A stretch of 64,000 nucleotides of DNA, taken from Rhodobium gokarnense. Its GTDB lineage: Bacteria; Pseudomonadota; Alphaproteobacteria; Rhizobiales; Rhodobiaceae. A program made the position numbers and the translations under genes. Under the pieces are notes generated by a model. It did no database searches. It worked only from the letters and a program-made list of their open reading frames with translations, and was not told the DNA's origin. Below are positions 24,345-32,720 of this stretch, one piece after another. The stretch lies in assembly GCF_025961475.1 (NCBI RefSeq), contig NZ_JAOQNS010000003.1, forward strand, positions 444,501 to 508,500. Direction: 5' to 3'. Numbering within the stretch: position 1 is the stretch's first letter; the number at the start of each line of letters is the position of its first letter.

Positions 24345-26708
24345 TCATGCGGTGAGGCGCCTGCCCGGCGTCATCGCGCCGACGCGGCCGGTGATCGACG
24401 CCGCATCGATGCCGAAATGCCGGTAGAGATCGCCGATGGTGCCGGTCTGGCCGAAGGCCTCGACGCCGAGCGGCAGCGTGCGGTGGCCATGGACGGACCC
24501 CAGCCAGGAAAGCGTTGCCGGATGGCCGTCGATGACGGTGGCGATCGCCGCATGGGACGGCAGATCCGCGAGCAGCGCCTCGACGCGGGAGCGCGCCTCG
24601 GCCTTGCCTCTGGTGCGGGCGCGCTGGGCCGCGGTCCAGCCGGCATGCAGCCGGTCGGCCGAGGTGACGGCAAGGACGCCGATATCGCGGCGGTCGTTGC
24701 CGATCATGCCGGCGGCCCGGATCGCCTCGCCCGCGACGGCGCCCTGATAGGCGATCACCGCCTCGCAGTTCGGCCCGGGCTTGCGCAGCCAGTAGCCGCC
24801 GTCGATGACGCCCTTGCGGAACGCATCATCCGTCCGCGGCATCGGCTGTTCCAGCGGATTGGTGGTCAGCCGCAGATAGACGGCGCCGCCGGCCGCGTCG
24901 GAAAGCCAGGTGCGTGGGTCAGGCTCGCGCGCGCCGCTGCGCTGGATGTGCGCAAAGGCCCACTCCATGATCACAGCCAGTTCGTCGGCAAAGGCCGGCT
25001 CGAAGGCGGTGAGCCCCGCCTGGCTCATGCCGATCAGCGGCTGGGCGATCGACTGGTGCGCCCCGCCCTCCGGCGCCAACGTCATCCCCGACGGCGTTCC
25101 GACCAGAACGAAGCGGGCATCCTGGTAGCAGGCGTAGTTGAGGGCATCGAGGGCTCGCGCGACGAACGGATCGTAGACCGTGCCGACGGGGATCAGCCGC
25201 CGGCCGAACAGCGAATGGGAAAGGCCGGCCGCTGCCAGCAGCAGGCAGAGATTCATCTCCGCAATGCCGAGCTCGATATGCTGGCCGGCGGGCGAGAACT
25301 CCCACTTCGCGGTTGAAGGAATATTGTGCGCCTTGAAGACGTCGGGCCGGGCGCCGCGGGCAAAGAGCCGGCGCCGGTTGACCCAGGGCCCGAGGCTGGT
25401 GGTGCCGGTGACGTCCGGCGACGTCGTCACGATCCGCTCGGCAAGCAGGCTGTCGCCCTTGGCAAGCTCGTCGAGGATCTTGCCGAAGGCCATCTGCGTG
25501 GCGATTTCCCTGTCCTGCGGCGCCGCGATCGCCGGCACCGGCAGCACATCGTCTTGCAGCCGGCGCGGACCGCCGGCAAAGAACGGCACCTTCTTGAGGA
25601 AGGCGCGCAGGGCGGCGGGCTTTTCGACCGTGGCGAAGGGTTCCCACTCCTTGCCTTCCGGCACCCCCATATGGGCCTGCCACTCGGCCATCTGCTTCGG
25701 CGTCATCAGGCCGCCGTGATTGTCCTTGTGGCCGGCAATGGGCGTTCCCCAGCCCTTCACCGTATAGGCGAGGAAGCAGACCGGCCGGTCGTGGTCGATG
25801 GCGGCGAAGGTATCGGCCATGGTCGCCACGCAGTTGCCGCCGAGATTCTCCATCAGGTCGGCGAGTTCCGCGTCCGACCGCCGGTCGATCAGCGCCGAGA
25901 CGTCGCCCTGGTCGCCGAGGTCCTCCATCAGCCGCTGGCGCCACACCGCGCCGCCCATGAAGGTCAGCGCGGAATATTCCGTGTTCGGGCAGCGGTCGAT
26001 CCAGTCGCGCAGCCGGTCGCCGCCGGGCTCCTCAAAGGCCGCCCGCTGCAGGGCGCCGTATTTGACCTTCACGAGGTCCCAGCCGAAGGCGTCGAAGGTC
26101 TTTTCGATGCGCTGGAACAGGCCTTCATGGACGATGCCGTCGAGGGACTGCCGGTTGTAGTCGATGATCCACCAGGTGTTGCGCAGGTCGTTCTTCCAGC
26201 CCTCCTGCAGGCACTCATAGACATTGCCCTCGTCGAGCTCGGCATCGCCGACGAGCGCCACCATGCGCCCCATCGGCCGCGCGCCGCCCCAGGGCTTGGC
26301 GGCGATATAGTCCTGGATCAGCGCGGCAAAGGAGGTGATGGCAACGCCGAGGCCGACCGAGCCGGTGGAAAAATCCACGTCGTCGGCGTCCTTGGTCCGC
26401 GACGGATAGGACTGCGCCCCGCCATAACCGCGAAACGCCTCCATCCGCTCACGCGAAAGGTTGCCCATCAGGTACTGCATGGCATGGAAGACCGGCGAGG
26501 CATGTGGCTTGACTGCCACCCGGTCTTCGGGGCGCAGCGCGGAAAAATAGAGCGCCGTCAGGATCGAGACCATCGAGGCCGAGGACGCCTGGTGCCCGCC
26601 GACCTTGATCGCATCCTCCTTGGGACGGATGTGGTTGGCGTGGTGGATCATCCAGTGCGACAGCCACAACAGCCGTTGCTCGATCGTTTTTAGTTGCGCG
26701 ACTGCCAT
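24345..26708 (-). CDS. Transketolase-like / homodimeric 2-oxoacid dehydrogenase E1-like enzyme
   Basis: A 787-residue thiamine diphosphate enzyme. The cofactor and metal motif is GDAELDEG (about 154-161) followed about 25 residues later by DYNRQSLDG. A transketolase-type pyrimidine-binding domain lies around residue 480-620, and the C-terminal transketolase domain follows. It is most like AceE-type homodimeric E1 components but shorter than the roughly 890 residues usual for AceE, and no E2 or E3 gene is nearby. It is first in an operon with a CoA-transferase, TRAP transporter and lyase, and divergent from an Lrp-type regulator, which suggests a catabolic rather than a housekeeping role. The substrate is unknown. 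Confidence 0.8.
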   Translation of the reverse strand: MAVAQLKTIEQRLLWLSHWMIHHANHIRPKEDAIKVGGHQASSASMVSILTALYFSALRPEDRVAVKPHASPVFHAMQYLMGNLSRERMEAFRGYGGAQSYPSRTKDADDVDFSTGSVGLGVAITSFAALIQDYIAAKPWGGARPMGRMVALVGDAELDEGNVYECLQEGWKNDLRNTWWIIDYNRQSLDGIVHEGLFQRIEKTFDAFGWDLVKVKYGALQRAAFEEPGGDRLRDWIDRCPNTEYSALTFMGGAVWRQRLMEDLGDQGDVSALIDRRSDAELADLMENLGGNCVATMADTFAAIDHDRPVCFLAYTVKGWGTPIAGHKDNHGGLMTPKQMAEWQAHMGVPEGKEWEPFATVEKPAALRAFLKKVPFFAGGPRRLQDDVLPVPAIAAPQDREIATQMAFGKILDELAKGDSLLAERIVTTSPDVTGTTSLGPWVNRRRLFARGARPDVFKAHNIPSTAKWEFSPAGQHIELGIAEMNLCLLLAAAGLSHSLFGRRLIPVGTVYDPFVARALDALNYACYQDARFVLVGTPSGMTLAPEGGAHQSIAQPLIGMSQAGLTAFEPAFADELAVIMEWAFAHIQRSGAREPDPRTWLSDAAGGAVYLRLTTNPLEQPMPRTDDAFRKGVIDGGYWLRKPGPNCEAVIAYQGAVAGEAIRAAGMIGNDRRDIGVLAVTSADRLHAGWTAAQRARTRGKAEARSRVEALLADLPSHAAIATVIDGHPATLSWLGSVHGHRTLPLGVEAFGQTGTIGDLYRHFGIDAASITGRVGAMTPGRRLTA

Positions 26709-26722
26709 GCCGCCTCCCTAGA

Positions 26723-26732
26723 TTTCGCGAAA
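26723..26732. promoter_or_regulatory. TTTCGCGAAA palindrome in the divergent lrp/transketolase region
   Basis: A perfect 10-bp palindrome lies 15 bases upstream of the transketolase-like gene and 92 upstream of the Lrp gene. It could be half of an Lrp-family site controlling both; no second copy was found. Confidence 0.3.
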
Positions 26733-26824
26733 CGATAGCGTCGCGTTTGAAGGGATTTCTGGCTATCTTAAGCCGCAAATCGGCAATTTCGGCCGGTTTC
26801 GAGAAGCGTATCGGGAGTTTTTGA

Positions 26825-27292
26825 GTGGAATCCGTCAAGCTGGACGACAGCGACATTCGCATCCTGCGCCGGATTGCCGGCGACGGGCGCATCTCCGTCC
26901 AGGCCCTCGGCGACGCCGTCGGCCTCAGCCCGACGCCGGTGGCCCGGCGCCTGAAGCGGCTCGAGGAGGCCGGCGTCATCACCGGCTATGCGGCACTGAT
27001 CGACGAGGCGGCGCTCGGCTTCGAGACGTCCGTCTTCGTCTCGGTCAAGCTCGACAAGCAGATCGACGACGCGCTCTCCACCTTCGAGGGCGCGATCGCG
27101 GCCTTTCCGGAGGTCGTCGACTGCTGGCTGATGACGGGGAATCGGGACTACCTGATGCGCGTCGTCGTGCGCAACATGGCCGACTTCGAGAAATTCCTCG
27201 TCGGCCGGCTGACGCGGGTGCAGGGCGTCGCCTCGATTGAATCGTCGATCCCGCTCAGGCGCGTCAAATCCGCCGGCGCCCGGACGCCGTAG
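26825..27292 (+). CDS. Lrp/AsnC family transcriptional regulator
   Basis: 155 residues. The N-terminal winged helix-turn-helix (LDDSDIRILRRIAGDGRISVQ, then SPTPVARRLKRLEEAGVITGY) and the C-terminal RAM ligand-binding domain (about 70-150, with GNRDYLMRVVV) define the family. Start is a GTG with GGGAG 9 bases upstream. It is divergent from the transketolase-CoA-transferase-TRAP-lyase operon and is the natural candidate regulator of it. Lrp proteins usually sense amino or keto acids. Confidence 0.9.
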   Translation: MESVKLDDSDIRILRRIAGDGRISVQALGDAVGLSPTPVARRLKRLEEAGVITGYAALIDEAALGFETSVFVSVKLDKQIDDALSTFEGAIAAFPEVVDCWLMTGNRDYLMRVVVRNMADFEKFLVGRLTRVQGVASIESSIPLRRVKSAGARTP

Positions 27293-27324
27293 GCGGCCCC
27301 GGCACCGGCGGGGAACCTTGGGTC

Positions 27325-27888
27325 TTAGGCCGCTTTCTGGATCAGCGGATAGGAGCGCTTGACGGTGACGGCGACGATGCCGACGAGGGCCGCCTTGAGG
27401 AGGTCGCCCGGGATGAACGCCGCCGAGCCGATCGCCGCCTTGGTCAGCGAGATCTCCGCCCAGAAGGCAACCCAGGGAATGCCGAGGGCGTAGACGACGC
27501 CGATGCCGCCGATGACGGCATAGGTGAAGGACGACAGGAAGTTGAGCTTGCGCCAGCCGAATTCATGCAGCATGCCGGTGACGAAGGCAGCGCCGATCCA
27601 ACCGACGAGGAAACCGGCCGTCGGCCCCGCAAAGACGCCGAGCCCGCCGCGTCCGCCGGAAAGGATCGGCAGCCCGACCGCGACCAGCCCGACCACCAGC
27701 AGCATGGAGAGCGCGCCGCGCTTGCCGCCGAGGATCGCACCGGCCAGCATCGGTCCCATCGACTGCGCCGAGATCGGCACGCCGCCGAGGATCGGCACGG
27801 CAATCGGCGGGAACAACGCCAGGGCTGCGGTCAGGGCCGCGAAGAGGGCGATATAGACGATGTCTCGGGTGCTGATGCTGTCAGGCAT
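27325..27888 (-). CDS. bioY: Biotin ECF transporter substrate-binding subunit BioY
   Basis: 187 residues, six hydrophobic segments, BioY family, with the typical opening DIVYIALFAALTAAL and the GGRGGLGVFAGPTAGFLVGW block that forms part of the biotin pocket. It binds biotin in the membrane and works with BioM and BioN. Its start (with GGAGA upstream) lies inside the end of bioN, an overlap of 58 bases. It closes the malonate decarboxylase-biotin transport gene run. Confidence 0.93.
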   Translation of the reverse strand: MPDSISTRDIVYIALFAALTAALALFPPIAVPILGGVPISAQSMGPMLAGAILGGKRGALSMLLVVGLVAVGLPILSGGRGGLGVFAGPTAGFLVGWIGAAFVTGMLHEFGWRKLNFLSSFTYAVIGGIGVVYALGIPWVAFWAEISLTKAAIGSAAFIPGDLLKAALVGIVAVTVKRSYPLIQKAA

Positions 27889-28562
27889 TGTTTTCTTGTC
27901 TCCGTGGATACGACGCGCGCCCGCACCCGGTCGTCCGGGGGGTCGTCGCCGTCATAGAGGGATCGGGCTTCGATGGCATCGGCGACGTCGGCCGCCATCT
28001 TCAGGGTACGGATGATGAGCGGCAGGGCAAGGGCAATCGGATTGCGGCCGAGGCCGCGCGCCGCCTGGGCCTCGCGGATCTGCCGGGCCTGGTCGGAAAT
28101 GACCGGGATGAAGCGCAGCGCCAGCGAGAAGGCGAGCCCGACCTTGGCCGGGTTGACGCCGAATCGCCGGAACGGGGAAAGCATCCGCTCGATGGTCTCG
28201 ATCAGCACCTCGGTCGGCGTCGTCAGCGTGATCAGCGCGGCCATCAGAACGAGGATCGCGATCCTGAGCACGATGAGCGCGCCGAGCGCCCAGGACTCCA
28301 TCAGTCCCTGGGCGACGAAGAGGATGACGAACAGCCACATCAGCGGCCGGAGCTGGCGCAGCATTTCCCGCGGCCCGTATCCGGCCACGAGATAGAGCAG
28401 CAGCACGGGCGCCAGCGCGGCGGCCATCACCCGCCAGTCGCCGATGAGAACCAGCCCGGTCCCGCTCACCGCCAGCGCCAGCAGCTTGACGCCGGGCGCC
28501 AGGCGGTGAAGCGGGGACCGGGGGCGGCCGGAGTCACGGCCGTGTTCGGGGGCGGCGATCAT
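27831..28562 (-). CDS. bioN: Biotin ECF transporter transmembrane subunit BioN
   Basis: 243 residues, CbiQ/EcfT family. After several hydrophobic segments it carries the two short coupling motifs that dock on the ATPase, seen as AQAARGLGRNP and AIEARSLYDGD. It overlaps bioM by 4 bases and bioY by 58. The last residues beyond the second motif are poor in family similarity and lie in the bioY overlap. Confidence 0.9.
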   Translation of the reverse strand: MIAAPEHGRDSGRPRSPLHRLAPGVKLLALAVSGTGLVLIGDWRVMAAALAPVLLLYLVAGYGPREMLRQLRPLMWLFVILFVAQGLMESWALGALIVLRIAILVLMAALITLTTPTEVLIETIERMLSPFRRFGVNPAKVGLAFSLALRFIPVISDQARQIREAQAARGLGRNPIALALPLIIRTLKMAADVADAIEARSLYDGDDPPDDRVRARVVSTETRKQCLTASAPETSSISPSSRP

Positions 28563-29347
28563 TTCATCCGCCTCACATAGTCGGAAAGCGCGCGGCAGGG
28601 CTCGTCGTCGGCGACGACGCGCCCCCCGTCGAACACCAGCACACGCTCGAAACGGTCGAGCAGCGCCAGGTCGTGGGTGACGACGACCGCGGTCTGCTGC
28701 AGGCCGTCGATGACGCCGGAGACCATGCGCGCATTGCGCAGGTCGAGGAGCGTCGTCGGCTCGTCGAAGACGACGCAGTCGGGCTGCAGGATAAGGACGC
28801 CGGCAAGCGCCAGAAGCTGTTTCTGGCCGCCGGAAAGGGAATGGGCCGACTGGTGGCGCACATGGGACAGGCCGTAGCGCTCAAGCACGGTCTCGACCAG
28901 CGAGGCGCGCACGTCGCGCGGCAGCTTCAGGCCCTTGAGGCCGAAGGCCACGTCCTCTTCCACCGTCGGGAAAACGATCTGATTGTCGGGATTCTGGAAC
29001 ACGAAGCCGACCTTGCGGCGCACCGCCTTGCCGGCCTTTGCCGTGTCCAGGCCGTCGATGACGACCTTGCCGGCGGTCGGCAAGAGCAGCCCGTTGAGCA
29101 GTCGCGCAAAGGTGCTCTTGCCGGATCCGTTGGCCCCGACGATGCCGATCCGCCGCTCGGTGAGAACGAGATCGATACCGCTGAGGACCTCCGCGTCGCC
29201 ATAGGCGTGACGGACCGATTGGATCTCGATCCGGGTCGCCTCGAACGGCGCGTCAGGGCCGTGTCCCTCGGAAGTATGCAACCGTGCGTTCGGTGCGCCA
29301 ACACTTGAAAAAGCCATTTTGCTGGTCCACTTTTCGTACGGTTGCAT
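28559..29347 (-). CDS. bioM: Biotin ECF transporter ATPase BioM
   Basis: ABC-type ATPase with Walker A GANGSGKST, Q-loop FQNPDNQIVFPTVEEDVAFG, signature LSGGQKQLLALAG, Walker B DCVVFDEPTTLLD and the switch histidine in VVVTHD. It energises biotin uptake by BioNY. The first ATG at 29347 gives 262 residues; the ATG ten codons later is also possible. Only 36 bases separate it from madM, so biotin uptake is probably expressed together with the biotin-dependent malonate decarboxylase. Confidence 0.92.
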   Translation of the reverse strand: MQPYEKWTSKMAFSSVGAPNARLHTSEGHGPDAPFEATRIEIQSVRHAYGDAEVLSGIDLVLTERRIGIVGANGSGKSTFARLLNGLLLPTAGKVVIDGLDTAKAGKAVRRKVGFVFQNPDNQIVFPTVEEDVAFGLKGLKLPRDVRASLVETVLERYGLSHVRHQSAHSLSGGQKQLLALAGVLILQPDCVVFDEPTTLLDLRNARMVSGVIDGLQQTAVVVTHDLALLDRFERVLVFDGGRVVADDEPCRALSDYVRRMK

Positions 29348-29383
29348 TGGTTCGAATGTCCGGTTTGTGCTCGTTGCAGGAGT

Positions 29384-30145
29384 TTAACCAAACAGGGCGA
29401 CGAGAACCATGTAGCCAATCGAAGGCACTACAAGGCAACCAAAGCCGGTGTAGAAGGTCGCGGTCATGGCACCATACGGGACGAGCCTCGGATCGGTTGC
29501 CGCCAATCCGGCTGCGGTGCCACTCGTGGTACCCATGAGCCCGCCATAGACCGCGGCCGCTGCCGGGTTGTCGAGACCGGCCGTCTTGGCCAGGAACGGC
29601 GTCAGGATCATGACCGAGATCGACTTCACGACACCCGCGGCGACGGAGAGCGCGATCACTTCCGAGGAAGCGCCGAGCGCCGTGCCGGTGACCGGGCCGA
29701 CGATGAAGGTGGCCGCGCCACCGCCGATGGTGGCCATGTCGACCGGGCTGGTGTAGCCGAAGGCATAGGCGGTCATGGCGCCGATGATCGTCGAAAGGAT
29801 CATCGAGATGACCAGAGCCAGGGCACCCGGAAGGCCGGCCTTCTTCAGTTCTTCCATCTTCACGCCGAACGCCGTGCTGACGATGGCGAAGTCACGCAGC
29901 ATGCTGCCGCCCATCAGGCCGATGCCCGCGAACAGCGGAACGTCGGAGATGCCGTGCTTCTCACCGGTGACCGTGCCACCGATATAGGCCAGCACCAGAC
30001 CGCAGACGATGGCGATTGCCGAACCGTGGATGCGGTTGTTGGTCAGCCTGGCGACCTTGTAGGACGCCCACATGATGATGCCGACGACGACGAAGGCCGT
30101 GATCAGCGGATATTTGGTCAGTGCTGTAGAGAGGATGTCCAACAT
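29384..30145 (-). CDS. madM: Malonate transporter subunit MadM
   Basis: A 253-residue membrane protein with about eight hydrophobic segments, MadM family. I start at the ATG giving MLDILSTALTKYPL because it follows the madL stop by a single base; the longest frame begins inside madL. MadL and MadM together form a Na+-dependent malonate carrier in Malonomonas-type systems. It is the last mad gene before bioM. Confidence 0.88.
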   Translation of the reverse strand: MLDILSTALTKYPLITAFVVVGIIMWASYKVARLTNNRIHGSAIAIVCGLVLAYIGGTVTGEKHGISDVPLFAGIGLMGGSMLRDFAIVSTAFGVKMEELKKAGLPGALALVISMILSTIIGAMTAYAFGYTSPVDMATIGGGAATFIVGPVTGTALGASSEVIALSVAAGVVKSISVMILTPFLAKTAGLDNPAAAAVYGGLMGTTSGTAAGLAATDPRLVPYGAMTATFYTGFGCLVVPSIGYMVLVALFG

Positions 30146-30146
30146 C

Positions 30147-30560
30147 TTACTTCGCTCCCTTGGGCGCTTTGGCCTCAGCCGGGTTGTCGTCATCTTCCAG
30201 GGTCGACTTCGGGCTCAGCGCCGTAATCGGGCGGATGAGCAGGAAGCCCGCGAAAACCGCGCCGAGACCGGCGATGAACGCCAGCGCGCCGGCGTTGACG
30301 GCCGCAACGACGTTCTGCCGGGCCGCCATGGCCACGACGATCGGGATGTACATCGCGCTCCAGAACAGGATGCCGTCCTGGGCCAGCTTGGAGAGCTGGT
30401 CCTTGTCCATCAGCTTGCGGGAGATAATGACGAGCAGCACCATCGCGATGCCGACACCGCCGACATTGGCGTTGATACCGACCAGATGGCCGAGCAGATA
30501 GCCCAGGAAAGTACCCACAATCATGCAGCCGCCCATGAGGGCCACACCATAGATCACCAT
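30147..30560 (-). CDS. madL: Malonate transporter subunit MadL
   Basis: A 137-residue protein with four hydrophobic segments, MadL family (VIYGVALMGGCMIVGTFLGY at the N-terminus), and a charged C-terminal tail. A strong GGAGG lies 7 bases upstream of the ATG. It pairs with MadM, whose gene begins one base after its stop. Confidence 0.88.
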   Translation of the reverse strand: MVIYGVALMGGCMIVGTFLGYLLGHLVGINANVGGVGIAMVLLVIISRKLMDKDQLSKLAQDGILFWSAMYIPIVVAMAARQNVVAAVNAGALAFIAGLGAVFAGFLLIRPITALSPKSTLEDDDNPAEAKAPKGAK

Positions 30561-30627
30561 TTCACTTCCTCCTTCCTTGGGAAGAGTGGAGGAGCCGGAG
30601 AATTCCGCTCCTCCTCTTTTGTCGATC

Positions 30628-30837
30628 CTATTCGATGGTCATGATCACGCCGCCGGGCTTCAGGCGGTCGCCGGGCTTGGCGGCGATCGACTTGACGGTT
30701 CCGTCAACCGGAGACGGCGTGTTGTTCTTCATCTTCATCGCCTCGACGACGGCCAGGTTCTGGCCCTTCGTCACGGTCGCGCCTTCCTCGACTTCGAGGG
30801 AGACAACGACCGACGGCATTTTGACTTTCACATCCAT
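30628..30837 (-). CDS. madF: Biotin carrier protein of malonate decarboxylase (MadF)
   Basis: Only 69 residues: a bare biotinyl domain with VEAMKMKN, biotinylated at Lys35, and no linker. It carries CO2 from the MadCD carboxyltransferase to membrane-bound MadB. Its presence separates this Na+-pumping, biotin-dependent system from the biotin-free cytosolic Mdc enzyme. Its start overlaps the end of madK by 10 bases. Confidence 0.92.
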   Translation of the reverse strand: MDVKVKMPSVVVSLEVEEGATVTKGQNLAVVEAMKMKNNTPSPVDGTVKSIAAKPGDRLKPGGVIMTIE

Positions 30838-31574
30838 TGAGTGACTCCTTTTGTTGCTAAGCTGGATGTTGTTTCTGTGAAAGAGACTTCTGAAAAGGTC
30901 TCATCAGAAAATTTATTACGGTCAATAAGTTCCACTCCTGAAATGGACTTCGCCAGGAGAACTTCTGCATCCGACATATACTCGGAAAGCTTGACGCCGC
31001 AGCGTCCTTGCATATCGATTTCGGCGTCGATGGCCGTTCCGGTCCGGACCTTGAGATCGCAGATCTCCTGCCAGAACCACTGAAGCTGCTGGGCCGTCCC
31101 GGCCTGCACCAGGACGTCGAGGTCGGAGTCCGGCCGGACATAGTCGAGACCGGTGACGACCTGCATGGCGGCCGAGCCGATGAGGCCGAGCGTGATGCCG
31201 GCGGCCGCGGCGACCTTGCGCAAGTCGATGAGCACCGGATGGACGACGCGGGGGCTGGCGCCGGCGCGCTCCATGACTTCGTAGGGCGTGACGTAGCTCT
31301 CGATCTGGTCCGCGCACACCGGGACGGCCGAGCGCACGCGCTCCTCGCCGATGCGGAACGGGAAGGAGAACCCGATCTGGCCGCCGTCCTCGGGGCAGGC
31401 CTGTGTCGGCCGGCAGACGATGCCGGGGATGGCGTCGGCCAGGAACGCCTGCTTGACCCGGTGCGCGATCGCGGGGCCGCGCATCGGCTCCGGCAGGCCG
31501 GCAACCATCGCCGTGACCAGCTCCTTGCGGGCCGCTGCGGTCGGATAGGCAAGAACGTGGCGACGGTCGAGCAT
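30828..31574 (-). CDS. madK: Malonate decarboxylase holo-ACP synthase (MadK, MdcG-like)
   Basis: About 248 residues, homologous to MdcG phosphoribosyl-dephospho-CoA transferases. These attach the 2'-(5''-triphosphoribosyl)-3'-dephospho-CoA group to the acyl carrier protein. Visible family features are the N-terminal RRHVLAYP, a GLPEPMRGP-type loop and the nucleotidyltransferase-like GSAAMQVVTGLDYVRPDSDLDVLV with paired Asp residues. The ATG at 31574 follows the madH stop by 2 bases with GAGG upstream. Longer minus-strand frames through this region are not supported. Confidence 0.82.
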   Translation of the reverse strand: MLDRRHVLAYPTAAARKELVTAMVAGLPEPMRGPAIAHRVKQAFLADAIPGIVCRPTQACPEDGGQIGFSFPFRIGEERVRSAVPVCADQIESYVTPYEVMERAGASPRVVHPVLIDLRKVAAAAGITLGLIGSAAMQVVTGLDYVRPDSDLDVLVQAGTAQQLQWFWQEICDLKVRTGTAIDAEIDMQGRCGVKLSEYMSDAEVLLAKSISGVELIDRNKFSDETFSEVSFTETTSSLATKGVTQWM

Positions 31575-31576
31575 CT

Positions 31577-32677
31577 CTATCGCCTCTTGATCCAGGTCGG
31601 GTCGGTCTTGGCCGAGCGCTGCACCTCGACCTGCGCCTGCACGAGGACGTCGAACAGGCGGGTCGATTGCGGGCCTTCGATGACGATGGGCGGAACGACG
31701 TCCGCATTGGGATCGACGATCCCCGGGACGAGTTCCAGGCGGGTCGCCGGTGCGCCGGTCTGAAGCTGCGGCGAGACCTTCACGACGCGGCTCTTGGTGC
31801 GCAGGATCGTGCGCGAGGCCTTGTCGACGGTCGAGCCGGTGCTCATCGGCGTCGCCGTGACGAAGACCTCGTATTCCGGATGGGTCCGCTCGCGGCGATA
31901 GGTGATGATGTGGCCGTCGCGGTTGCAGACATGGCCCGACGGCGAGACGACGAAGCTGTCGCCCATCGGCAGGCCGCCGACGACCAGTTCCTGGTAGGGC
32001 TCGCCGAGCGGCGACGGCACCATGGTGATGTCGTCGCGCAGAGGCACGCCATCCAGCGTCAGCCAGCCGAATTCCTGGCAGCCGTAAAGGTCGTGCACCT
32101 TGTAGCCGAAGGCGTCGGCGATCGGCAGCAGTTCCTCGTCGAGCGGGGTGCCGGCGACGAGGAGCACGCAGTAGCGCGGCATTTCTTCCTTCAGCCCCAG
32201 CGACACGGCCTGCTCCAGGCTGGCGCGCAGGAACGAGGATTCGCCGAGGATGATGTCCGGATTGCGGTTGCAGGCGGCGATGATCAGCGCATCGCGGCTG
32301 GACCGCTCCAGGAAGGTCCATTCGACCTCCGAGGCGGTCAGCGCCTGGGCCGAGAAGACATTGACGAGGGGAGGATAAGTGACAAGCATCCGCGTCCCCC
32401 CCTCGCAATCGAGCCGTTTGAAGACGGCACGGGTGACGTCGGCGCGCCCGGGAAGTTCCGCGTGGGTGACGCCGACGATGTTCTGGAAAGCCGAAGAGCC
32501 GGTGGTGAAGGTCAGATAGGCAAGGTTGAAGGGCGTGTGGATCTCTTCGATGACATGCGCCGCCGTCGGGCCGGCGATGCCCTTGTCGCCGAGGGAACGC
32601 CTCGGCATTTCGGCAAGGGTCGGCATGCCGGTGAAAAGGTCCTGCGCGTCTTCAAGGGCTTTCAATGCATCTGACAT
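31577..32677 (-). CDS. madH: Acyl carrier protein-acetate ligase (MadH-like)
   Basis: 366 residues resembling a compact adenylate-forming ligase related to phenylacetate-CoA ligases. It has a Thr/Ser/Gly-rich loop FTTGSS near residue 59, YGCQEFGW in the middle and RTILRTKSRVVKVSPQL near the end. In Malonomonas rubra the enzyme at this operon position (MadH) reacetylates the deacylated carrier protein with acetate and ATP, priming the cycle. The position between madD and madK agrees with that assignment. Sequence support alone is moderate. Confidence 0.72.
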   Translation of the reverse strand: MSDALKALEDAQDLFTGMPTLAEMPRRSLGDKGIAGPTAAHVIEEIHTPFNLAYLTFTTGSSAFQNIVGVTHAELPGRADVTRAVFKRLDCEGGTRMLVTYPPLVNVFSAQALTASEVEWTFLERSSRDALIIAACNRNPDIILGESSFLRASLEQAVSLGLKEEMPRYCVLLVAGTPLDEELLPIADAFGYKVHDLYGCQEFGWLTLDGVPLRDDITMVPSPLGEPYQELVVGGLPMGDSFVVSPSGHVCNRDGHIITYRRERTHPEYEVFVTATPMSTGSTVDKASRTILRTKSRVVKVSPQLQTGAPATRLELVPGIVDPNADVVPPIVIEGPQSTRLFDVLVQAQVEVQRSAKTDPTWIKRR

Positions 32678-32720
32678 TTCAACTCTCCCTTCGGCTTTCC
32701 TCGTTCGGGCAGCGCCGGGG

